From Actinomycetospora sp. TBRC 11914 (GTDB lineage: Bacteria > Actinomycetota > Actinomycetes > Mycobacteriales > Pseudonocardiaceae), in NCBI RefSeq assembly GCF_012933465.1, contig NZ_JABBND010000001.1:558001-622000 (forward strand): a stretch of DNA of 64,000 bases, given 5' to 3'. Positions 28,472 through 35,142 of this stretch are shown here, one piece after another. Each line of letters begins with the position of its first letter. Position 1 is the first letter of the stretch. The translations under genes were made by a program, and so were the position numbers. The notes under the pieces were generated by a model. It was not told the origin of the DNA. It did not search any database and saw only the letters and a program-made list of their open reading frames with translations.

Positions 28472-29572
28472 CGCCAGGTGCTCGCGGTGCTCCTCGGCCG
28501 ACCCGAACAGCGGGGCCCGCCGCCGGGCGCGCTTGTAGAAGAAGTGGGCCTCGTGCTCCCACGTGAAGCCGATGCCGCCGAAGAACTGGATCATCGCGCC
28601 GGTGGCCTCCCACGCGGCGTCGGAGGCCTTCGAGCCGGCCACCGCGACCGCGGCCGCCGTCCCGGGGTCGTCGGTGTCCAGCGCGTGCGCCGCGAAGAGC
28701 ACCGCGTGCTCGGCCATCGTCACCGCGACGTGCAGGTCGGCCATCCGGTGCTTGATCGCCTGGAACGACCCGACGGGCACACCGAACTGGGTGCGCTCGC
28801 GGTCGTAGGCGACGGTGCGCGAGAGCGCCTCCCGGGCGACCCCGACGAGGTCGGCGGCGTTGAGCACGGCGCCGCGCGCGAGCAGCGCCGTCACCGCGTC
28901 GGGCCCGCCGGCCGCGAGCGGCTCGGCCGGGGTGTCGGCCAGGTCGACGGCGCCGACGCGGGCCGTGCCGTCGTAGGTGTGCTGGTCGCGCACCGACAGC
29001 CCGCTCGCGCCCGCCTCGACCAGGTACAGGCCCGGGGTGCCGGACGCGTCGGTGGCGGCGACGACGATCAGGCCCGCGACGTTCGCGTAGTCCACCGGCG
29101 ATGCCGACCCCGAGAGCCTGCCCGCGCCGTCCCCTTCCGGGCTGTTGGCGTCCACGGTGATCCCGGACCCGTCCCAGGCCCCGCCCTCGCCGCGCAGCGC
29201 GACGGTGCCCACCGTCTCGCCGGCCGCGAGCGCGGGCAGCCAGCGGGCCTGCTGCTCGGCCGAGCCGGCCAGCCGGATCGCCTCGGCCGCGAGCACCGTC
29301 GCGAGCCACGGGCCCGGTGCGACGCCCGCGCCGAGGGCGCGCGCCACGACCTGCGCGTCGACGAGGCCGAGCCCGAGCCCGTCGTGCTCCTCGGGGACGA
29401 GGACGGCGAGCGCGCCCTGGTCGGCGAGGCCCTTCCACAGCGTCAGCGGGTGCCCGTCGCCGTCGGGATCCTCGACGACGCCGCGGACGGCCTCGAGGTC
29501 GAAGCGGTCGGCGAGGAACTCGGAGACGGTCGAGGCGAACGCCTCCTGCTCCTCGGTGAGTGCGAAGAACAC
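28457..29572 (-). CDS. Acyl-CoA dehydrogenase, smaller subunit-type (FadE)
   Basis: A 371-residue flavin acyl-CoA dehydrogenase. It has the N-terminal helical domain (MFFALTEEQEAFASTVSEFL), a divergent middle beta domain, and a C-terminal helical domain with DRERTQFGVPVGSFQAIKHRMAD and FFGGIGFTWEHEAHFFYKRA. This composition resembles the partner subunits of heteromeric mycobacterial FadE pairs used on CoA-linked steroid side chains. It follows the 390-residue dehydrogenase gene by 10 nt. Its stop codon lies within a perfect tandem repeat. Substrate not determinable from sequence. Confidence 0.88.
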   Translation of the reverse strand: MFFALTEEQEAFASTVSEFLADRFDLEAVRGVVEDPDGDGHPLTLWKGLADQGALAVLVPEEHDGLGLGLVDAQVVARALGAGVAPGPWLATVLAAEAIRLAGSAEQQARWLPALAAGETVGTVALRGEGGAWDGSGITVDANSPEGDGAGRLSGSASPVDYANVAGLIVVAATDASGTPGLYLVEAGASGLSVRDQHTYDGTARVGAVDLADTPAEPLAAGGPDAVTALLARGAVLNAADLVGVAREALSRTVAYDRERTQFGVPVGSFQAIKHRMADLHVAVTMAEHAVLFAAHALDTDDPGTAAAVAVAGSKASDAAWEATGAMIQFFGGIGFTWEHEAHFFYKRARRRAPLFGSAEEHREHLAALTF

Positions 29573-29582
29573 GCGGGGCCTC

Positions 29583-30755
29583 CTACCGCGGCAGGCCGAG
29601 CACGCGCTCGGCGACGATGTTGCGCTGGACCTGCGACGAGCCGCCCCAGATGGTCACCGACCGGGACCAGTGGTCCTGCGCGTGGAAGGGCGTGAGGTCG
29701 ACGTCGGGGCGCGGGGCGGCCAGCGTCGCCTCGGGGCCGAGGACCTTCTCGAAGGCCTCCCAGAGGTCCTGGAACGCCTCGGACCACTGCAGCTTCGTCA
29801 TCGAGGACTCCGCGCCGAGGTCCTTGCCCTGCTCGGTCCGGGTGAGGATGTGCATCGCGTGGTAGCGCAGGCACTCCAGCTCGACCAGGCAGCGCGCGAG
29901 CTCCTGGCGGGCCACCGGGTCGTCGGCGCGGCCGAACCGCTTCGCCTCGGCGACGATCTCGTCGTACTGCCGGCGGAACTCGGTGTACTGACCCACGCCG
30001 GAGGCGCCGCGCTCGAAGGAGAGCAGCAGCATCGCGGTCCGCCAGCCCTGGCCGATCTCGCCGAGACAGTCCTTGGCGGGCACCCGAGCGTCGGTGAAGA
30101 AGACCTCGCCGAACTCGCTGGCCCCGCTCATCTGCTTGAGCGGGCGGGCCTCGACGCCGGGCTGGTCCATGTCGATGAGCAGCATCGAGATGCCCTTGTG
30201 GCGCTCGGACCCGGCCTCGGTGCGCACCAGCGTGAAGATCTTGTCGCCGTGCATGGCGTTCGTCGTCCAGATCTTCTGGCCGTTGACGACGAAGTCGTCG
30301 CCATCGCGCACGCCGCGGGTCGCGACCGCCGCCAGGTCGGAGCCGGCGCCGGGCTCGGAGAAGCCCTGGCACCAGATGACCTCGTTGCGCAGCATCGGGC
30401 CGATGATCTCGGCCTTCTGCTCCGGGGTGCCGATCGCCATCACGGTCGGCGCGAGGAAGGTCAGCCCGAGGGTGTTGACGGTCTGCGGGGCGTGCGCCCG
30501 GATCGTCTCCTCGTCGTAGATCGCCTTCATGCCCGGGGTGCCGCCGCGGCCGCCGTACTCCACCGGCCACTGGATGCCCGAGAAGCCCGCGGCGGTCTTG
30601 CGGGCCTCCCACTCGCGACGCTTCTCGAACGACTCCGTCGTGTCGAGCGAGGCCCAGTACCCGGGGCGGGTCCACTCCTCGGGGATGTTCTCCGCCAGCC
30701 AGGTCCGCAGTTCCGTGCGGAACTGCTCCTCCTCGGCGGTGTACGTCAGGTCCAC
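29583..30755 (-). CDS. Acyl-CoA dehydrogenase (FadE), larger partner
   Basis: A 390-residue acyl-CoA dehydrogenase with a full FAD-binding middle domain: CQGFSEPGAGSDLAAV and FVVNGQKIWTTNAMHGDKI are the two standard signatures, and WGGSSQVQRNIVAERVLGLPR is the C-terminal signature. GTG 30755 is chosen (start VDLTYTAEEEQFRTEL) because TTGGAG lies just upstream and relatives begin here; an in-frame upstream ATG at 30836 would add an unsupported tail. With the adjacent 371-residue gene it probably forms an alpha2beta2 enzyme, as in FadE26-FadE27-like pairs; this pairing is inferred. Confidence 0.9.
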   Translation of the reverse strand: MDLTYTAEEEQFRTELRTWLAENIPEEWTRPGYWASLDTTESFEKRREWEARKTAAGFSGIQWPVEYGGRGGTPGMKAIYDEETIRAHAPQTVNTLGLTFLAPTVMAIGTPEQKAEIIGPMLRNEVIWCQGFSEPGAGSDLAAVATRGVRDGDDFVVNGQKIWTTNAMHGDKIFTLVRTEAGSERHKGISMLLIDMDQPGVEARPLKQMSGASEFGEVFFTDARVPAKDCLGEIGQGWRTAMLLLSFERGASGVGQYTEFRRQYDEIVAEAKRFGRADDPVARQELARCLVELECLRYHAMHILTRTEQGKDLGAESSMTKLQWSEAFQDLWEAFEKVLGPEATLAAPRPDVDLTPFHAQDHWSRSVTIWGGSSQVQRNIVAERVLGLPR

Positions 30756-30864
30756 ATCGGCTCCAAGGCTGTCCGCGGTCGGCCGGTACGCACCCGGCAC
30801 GCGCTGCACTCTCGCAGGTCCGTCGGGGCCCTGCACTACCGGCGGGTAGCCCAGGGGTGGGGCA

Positions 30865-32076
30865 TCAGCAGTGCAGGATCCCCCGCGCTTCCTTGAGGGC
30901 GAGCACGCGGCGCACCGCGTCCTGCGCCCGGGCCGCGAACGCGGGGTCGCGGGCCGCCGTCGTGATGGCGTCCAGCATCGGTGTGAGGTCGCCCGGTCGC
31001 ACGGTGAGCACGAGGTCCCCGCCGGCGGCGAGGAACCGCGTGGCCCGGGCGCCCACCGGGGTGTCGGCCAGCGCCTGCGCCACCCCGACGTCGTCGGTCA
31101 TGATCACGCCGCGGAAGCCCAGCTGCCCGCGCAGCAGGTCACGCATGATCTTCGAGGAGAAGAGCGCCTGGTGGCCAGGGTCGATCTTCGCGTACTGGGC
31201 CGACGACATCATCACCAGCGGCGCCCCCGCCCGGATGCCGGCCGCGAAGGACTGCAACGACGGCGAGTCCGCGCCCGTCGCCGTGTCCACCACGCCACCG
31301 GCGAAGTCGGTGTTCTGGCGGACCGCGCCGAGGCCCGGGAAGTGCTTGAGCGTGGACGCGACCCCGGCGTCGGCCATCCCGCCGACGAACGCGGTGACGG
31401 CCGGCGCGACGGTCGCGACGTCGGTGCCGAACTGCCGCCCGTACTTGCCGTCGGTGGCGTTCGCCGTCCCCAGGTCCGGGTCGACGACGTCGGCCACCGG
31501 CGCGAGGTCCGCGGTCACCCCGACGTCCCGCAGCTCCTTCCCCCAGGTCCGGGCGTCGCCGCGCAGCGCCTCCGCGTCCCTGCCCTGGGTGGTGCCCGGC
31601 GGGATGCGGGTGAACCCGGGGCCCTTGAGCTGCTGGACCTGCCCGCCCTCCTGGTCGGTGGTGACGAGCATCGGGACGTCCGCCCCGCCGGTGGCCTGCG
31701 CGCTCGTGACGACCTGCGTGACGTCGTCGGTGCTCGCCGTCGCCCCGTCGGTGAGGATGATCCCGCCGGGCTCCTTCGCCAGTGCCGCCCGTGCGGCCTG
31801 GCTCACGCCGCCGGCCGGGACACCGACGACGACGAGCTGCGCCCACCGCTGGGCGGGCGTCAGGCGGTTCCAGGTGGCGGTGACGCACGCCGAGTCGGTG
31901 GGCGCGGCCGGCGTCGTCGGGGTGGCCGTCGTCGGGGTGGCGGTGGTCGGGGCCGCCGCCGTGGTGGGCGTGGGCGCCGGGGCCTGTCCCGCCCCGCACC
32001 CGGCGGCGAGCGCCGCGGCCAGCAGGGCGGCCCCCGCGAGACGGAGCGGGCGGCGGTCCGGTCGGGGCGGGGTCAT
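30865..32076 (-). CDS. Lipoprotein glycoside hydrolase family 3 (NagZ-like beta-N-acetylhexosaminidase)
   Basis: A 403-residue exported lipoprotein. A signal peptide ends in the lipobox LAAGC with Cys27, followed by a Thr/Pro/Ala linker (TTATPTTATPTT). The GH3 barrel contains TTDQEGGQVQQL, the KHFPGLGAV motif and the nucleophile region GVIMTDDVG. NagZ enzymes cleave N-acetylglucosamine from muropeptides or cell-wall glycans. The start is ATG at 32076. It is divergent from the alpha/beta-hydrolase gene with a 70-bp spacer. Confidence 0.9.
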   Translation of the reverse strand: MTPPRPDRRPLRLAGAALLAAALAAGCGAGQAPAPTPTTAAAPTTATPTTATPTTPAAPTDSACVTATWNRLTPAQRWAQLVVVGVPAGGVSQAARAALAKEPGGIILTDGATASTDDVTQVVTSAQATGGADVPMLVTTDQEGGQVQQLKGPGFTRIPPGTTQGRDAEALRGDARTWGKELRDVGVTADLAPVADVVDPDLGTANATDGKYGRQFGTDVATVAPAVTAFVGGMADAGVASTLKHFPGLGAVRQNTDFAGGVVDTATGADSPSLQSFAAGIRAGAPLVMMSSAQYAKIDPGHQALFSSKIMRDLLRGQLGFRGVIMTDDVGVAQALADTPVGARATRFLAAGGDLVLTVRPGDLTPMLDAITTAARDPAFAARAQDAVRRVLALKEARGILHC

Positions 32077-32146
32077 CGCGGGCCAGGGTAGGGAGCGCGC
32101 GGGCCCGGTCGACCCCGGGTAGCCCGAACGAGGGCGGCGCAGGACG

Positions 32147-33079
32147 ATGACGCCCATGGTCTCCACGCGGCGGACGGTCACCCTGCACGGCCACCCGATG
32201 GCGTGGATCGAGGCGGGCCCCGAGCGCGGGGAGCCCTCCGAGGTCGTCGTGCTCCTGCACGGGGTCGCCGGGAGCTCATCGACGTGGGAGCCCGTCCTCG
32301 AGCGCCTCGCGGGGAGCCGCCGCCTCCTGCTCGCCCCGGATCTGCTCGGGCACGGCGAGTCGGCGGGCCCGAGCGGGGACTTCTCGATGGGCGCCTTCGC
32401 GAACGGGCTGCGCGACCTGCTCGCCGCGCTGGGGCACCGTCGGGTCACCGTCGTGGGGCACTCGCTCGGCGGGGGCGTCGCGATGCAGTTCGCCTACCAG
32501 TTCCCGGAGATGTGCTCGCGGCTGGTGCTGGTCTCCTCGGGCGGCCTGGGCCGTGGGGTGAGCCCGACGCTGCGCCTGGCCGCGCTGCCCGGCGCCGGGG
32601 TCGTCGTGCCGCTCCTCGCCCGCACCGGGGCGCTCGGCCTGGGGGTCGCGGCGCTGCGCGCGGCCGCCGCCCTCCCGCTGCGCCCGGCCGACCAGGTGTC
32701 GCTGCGCGAGTACGCCCGCCACGCCGGGTCCCTGATCGAGCGCGCCCACGCCGACGCCTTCGTCGACACCGTCCGGGGCGTCATCGGGCCGTGGGGCCAG
32801 CGGGTCACCGGCACCGACCGGCTCTACCTCACCGAGGGCCTGCCCACCCTCGTGGTGTGGGGCCGCCGGGACCCGATCATCCCGGTCGGGCACGCCTACC
32901 GCGCCGCCTCGCTGATGCCGGGCAGCCGGCTGGAGGTCTTCGACTCCTCCGGGCACTTCCCGCACTGCGACGAGCCGGGGCGCTTCGCCGCCCTGCTCAC
33001 CGAGTTCTGCGACGCCACGGAGCCCGGCCGCCTGGACGCGGCGTCGCTCGGGCCGCGCCTGGGTGGCTTCGCCTCGTGA
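32147..33079 (+). CDS. Alpha/beta hydrolase
   Basis: A 310-residue alpha/beta hydrolase. The oxyanion-hole region is VVLLHGVAGSSSTW, the nucleophile elbow GHSLGGG carries Ser106, the acid is the Asp in VVWGRRDPIIP near residue 245, and the catalytic His is in SSGHFPHCDEP. No signal peptide is seen. The family covers esterases, lipases, epoxide hydrolases and C-C hydrolases; the substrate is unknown. ATG 32147 is used; ATG 32156 is a close alternative. Two inverted repeats (GGGTCCGC/GCGGACCC and CGCCGAG/CTCGGCG) in the 81-bp gap before the convergent methyltransferase may terminate both. Confidence 0.88.
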   Translation: MTPMVSTRRTVTLHGHPMAWIEAGPERGEPSEVVVLLHGVAGSSSTWEPVLERLAGSRRLLLAPDLLGHGESAGPSGDFSMGAFANGLRDLLAALGHRRVTVVGHSLGGGVAMQFAYQFPEMCSRLVLVSSGGLGRGVSPTLRLAALPGAGVVVPLLARTGALGLGVAALRAAAALPLRPADQVSLREYARHAGSLIERAHADAFVDTVRGVIGPWGQRVTGTDRLYLTEGLPTLVVWGRRDPIIPVGHAYRAASLMPGSRLEVFDSSGHFPHCDEPGRFAALLTEFCDATEPGRLDAASLGPRLGGFAS

Positions 33080-33160
33080 GCGCCGGGGTCCGCGCCGAGC
33101 GGACCCCCACGGCTCGCCGAGCAGCCCTCACGGCCCACTCGGCGGGCACGTGACCCGTCG

Positions 33161-33757
33161 TCAGGACCCGGTGTTGCGGCACTGGTAGGCCAGCGCCGGC
33201 GGCACGTTGCGCCACACCGTGGGGGTCACGCGCACCTCGTCGAAGCTCTGCTCGAGCAGCTCGCGGAAGCGCCGTTGGGTCGGCAGGTTCATCACGTGGC
33301 GGTAGGCGAAGGTGGTGAACACCCCGCCCGGCACGAGCACCCGTGAGACCTGCTCCATGATCCCGCGCTGCGCCTCGCGGGAGAACAACGTCCACGGCAG
33401 GCCGCTGACGACGGTGTCGACGCGGGTGATGCCGATGTCGGCGAGGAGCTTCTGGAGGTCCTTCGCGTCTCCGCGCACGACCTCGAGCCACGGCCGGGTG
33501 CGCGCGAGGTGGCTGACCATCCCGGGGTCGATCTCGACGGCGACGTGGCGGGCCTCGGGCGCCATCCGGCGGCGCAACGCCTGGGACACCACCCCGGTGC
33601 CCGGCCCGAGCTCCACCACCGTCGCGGACCCGTCCTGGGGGGCGACCGACGCGAGCAGGTCGCACAGCGCGCGGCCGCTCGGGGCGACCGCGCCGATCAC
33701 CGCGGGGTTGCGCACCGCCGAGGAGGCGAACGCGAGGAGGTCACGAGCAGGCGTCAC
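33161..33757 (-). CDS. Class I SAM-dependent methyltransferase (phospholipid/rRNA-dimethylase-like)
   Basis: A 198-residue methyltransferase: motif I is VVELGPGTGVVSQAL near residue 47, the acidic motif II is HVAVEIDPG, and motif IV reads VVSGLPWTLF, close to the N/SGLPW form found in PmtA-like phospholipid N-methyltransferases and KsgA/Erm relatives. It lacks the C-terminal domain of KsgA. It lies 59 nt downstream of the yggT-family gene on the same strand. Target is unknown; a membrane lipid is plausible. Confidence 0.82.
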   Translation of the reverse strand: MTPARDLLAFASSAVRNPAVIGAVAPSGRALCDLLASVAPQDGSATVVELGPGTGVVSQALRRRMAPEARHVAVEIDPGMVSHLARTRPWLEVVRGDAKDLQKLLADIGITRVDTVVSGLPWTLFSREAQRGIMEQVSRVLVPGGVFTTFAYRHVMNLPTQRRFRELLEQSFDEVRVTPTVWRNVPPALAYQCRNTGS

Positions 33758-33816
33758 GTGCGGAGACTCTCAGGTCCGGGGCGGGGGGACCACCGGGGAG
33801 GGGCTTCGTCACGGCC

Positions 33817-34116
33817 TCACCGCGGATCGATCACCCGCATCACGATGTAGACCACGATCAGCAGGATCATCATCGACAGGTCGAGGCTGATGTTGCCGAT
33901 GCGCACGGCCGGGATGAGCTTCTTGAGCAGCTTCACCGGCGGGTCGGTCACCCGGTACATCAGCTCGAGGCTCACCGCGGTCCCGCCCGCCGGCCGCCAG
34001 TCGCGCGCGAAGCCCCGGACCACCTCGACCACGAGCCGCCCGATGATGAACAGGTAGAACACGAACAGGACGTAGTAGACGACCAGCAGGATCGTGTCCG
34101 TCGGGCTCGCGAGCAT
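33817..34116 (-). CDS. YggT family membrane protein
   Basis: A 99-residue protein with two hydrophobic helices flanking the YggT core: LLVVYYVLFVFYLFIIGRLVVE, then MYRVTDPPVKLLKKLIPAVR and NISLDLSMMILLIVVYIVMRVI. YggT/YlmG proteins are small envelope proteins, often near sepF in the division cluster; this copy stands elsewhere. ATG 34116 is chosen for the typical length. Confidence 0.88.
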   Translation of the reverse strand: MLASPTDTILLVVYYVLFVFYLFIIGRLVVEVVRGFARDWRPAGGTAVSLELMYRVTDPPVKLLKKLIPAVRIGNISLDLSMMILLIVVYIVMRVIDPR

Positions 34117-34202
34117 GGCTCCACTATGCCGTTCCCCGCCCGCGGCGGAGCCGACCCCTGCCCCGCTCCGCGCCCCTCGGGTTCGCTGCGAGGCTGGGCG
34201 GC

Positions 34203-34559
34203 GTGATCCTCCACATCTGCCCCCGCGCGGACTGGGACGCGGCGGGCGAGCTCCTGCGGCCGGCCTCGCTGGACTCCGAGGGCTTCGTGCACTGCTCCGA
34301 CCCCGGCACCGTCGCGCTCCCGGCCTCCCGGCTCTACCCCGCACGGACCGACCTGGTGCTCCTCGAGGTCGACCCGGGCCGCCTCGGGGTGCCGGTGCGG
34401 TGGGAGCCGGGGGTGCGGGACGGGCAGGTGGAGGCGTCCGGCCCGTGGTTCCCGCACGTCTACGGGCCGCTGCCGCGGGCCGCCGTCGTCGGGGTGCACG
34501 ACTTCCCGCCCGAGGCGGACGGGACGTTCCGACTGCCGGTCTCGCTGGCCGAGCGCTGA
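34203..34559 (+). CDS. DUF952 family protein
   Basis: A 118-residue protein of the DUF952 family (ADP-ribosyltransferase-like fold in structural studies): ILHICPRADWDAAG at the N-terminus, SLDSEGFVHCSDPGTVALPA in the middle and PHVYGPLPRAAVVGVHDF near the end. It is a small cytoplasmic protein without known reaction. The start is GTG at 34203, divergent from yggT. An imperfect hairpin (CCGGTTGATGACC with GGTCACGAACCGG) at 34587-34618 may end the transcript. Confidence 0.85.
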   Translation: MILHICPRADWDAAGELLRPASLDSEGFVHCSDPGTVALPASRLYPARTDLVLLEVDPGRLGVPVRWEPGVRDGQVEASGPWFPHVYGPLPRAAVVGVHDFPPEADGTFRLPVSLAER

Positions 34560-34660
34560 GCACTGCCGGGCCGACGGTACGAACGGCCGGTTGATGACCT
34601 TCTCGGGTCACGAACCGGTCGCTCGTGCCCCGGACCCGCGTGCCGACCCTCGGGAACGAC

Positions 34661-34695
34661 GAAGGCCCCCGACCCGTGCTGGGTCGAGGGCCTTC
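34661..34695 (-). terminator. Terminator of the first initiator tRNA gene
   Basis: A 15-bp stem with one mismatch (GAAGGCCCCCGACCC region with GGGTCGAGGGCCTTC), loop GTGCT, 9 nt after the tRNA 3' end on the minus strand. It is nearly identical to the terminator of the second copy. Confidence 0.8.
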
Positions 34696-34703
34696 GTCGC
34701 AAG

Positions 34704-34777
34704 TAGCGGGGACAGGATTCGAACCTGTGACCTCTGGGTTATGAGCCCAGCGAGCTACCGAGCTGCTCCACCCCGCG
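34704..34777 (-). tRNA. Initiator tRNA-fMet (anticodon CAT), copy 1
   Basis: The minus strand reads CGCGGGGTGGAGCAGCTCGG at the 5' end. Initiator hallmarks are present: no Watson-Crick pair at 1-72 (C1 opposite T72), and three G-C pairs in the anticodon stem, GGGCTCATAACCC. The T-arm is ACAGGTTCGAATCCTGT. CCA is not encoded. The 74-nt sequence is identical to copy 2. Confidence 0.95.
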
Positions 34778-34870
34778 CCGCACCGGTGCGTCCCGGTGAT
34801 GGCGTCAAGACTACCGCCCGGTGAACCGGGGCCGCGCACGGGGGGTGGGGCATCGGGGCTCCGGGGCTCG

Positions 34871-34922
34871 AGGGAGTCGCTGCGCGCCGAACGGATCTCC
34901 ACGAGCCGCGCAGTGACTCCCT
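34871..34922. repeat. Inverted repeat between the two initiator tRNA genes
   Basis: AGGGAGTCGCTGCGCG pairs with CGCGCAGTGACTCCCT (16 bp, one mismatch) around a 20-nt loop. It occupies the 187-bp interval between the tRNAs and otherwise I see no gene there. Confidence 0.7.
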
Positions 34923-34964
34923 GATCATGACCAGCCGGGCCCGTCCGGGACACGAGGGCGGACA

Positions 34965-35007
34965 CGACGAAGGCCCCCGACCCGTGGTGGGTCGAGGGCC
35001 TTCGTCG
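34965..35007 (-). terminator. Terminator of the second initiator tRNA gene
   Basis: A 19-bp stem with one mismatch around the loop GTGGT, directly after copy 2 of the initiator tRNA on the minus strand; its core matches the copy 1 terminator base for base except in the loop. Confidence 0.8.
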
Positions 35008-35012
35008 TGTAG

Positions 35013-35086
35013 TAGCGGGGACAGGATTCGAACCTGTGACCTCTGGGTTATGAGCCCAGCGAGCTACCGAGCTGCTCCACCCCGCG
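35013..35086 (-). tRNA. Initiator tRNA-fMet (anticodon CAT), copy 2
   Basis: Same 74-nt sequence as copy 1, with C1 opposite T72 and the GGG/CCC anticodon stem that mark an initiator. The discriminator is A and CCA is not encoded. It lies 56 bp downstream of the end of the UPF0182 gene on the same strand. Confidence 0.95.
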
Positions 35087-35142
35087 TCGCACTGGGAACA
35101 CTACGCGACGCGGGGTGGCCGGCGATCACCCGGGGGTCCGGG

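Noticed and set aside
28308-29438. Frame containing a pentapeptide repeat ADLLG repeated six times
   Set aside because: It is the out-of-frame reading of the 15-bp tandem repeat at the acyl-CoA dehydrogenase stop, not a repeat protein.
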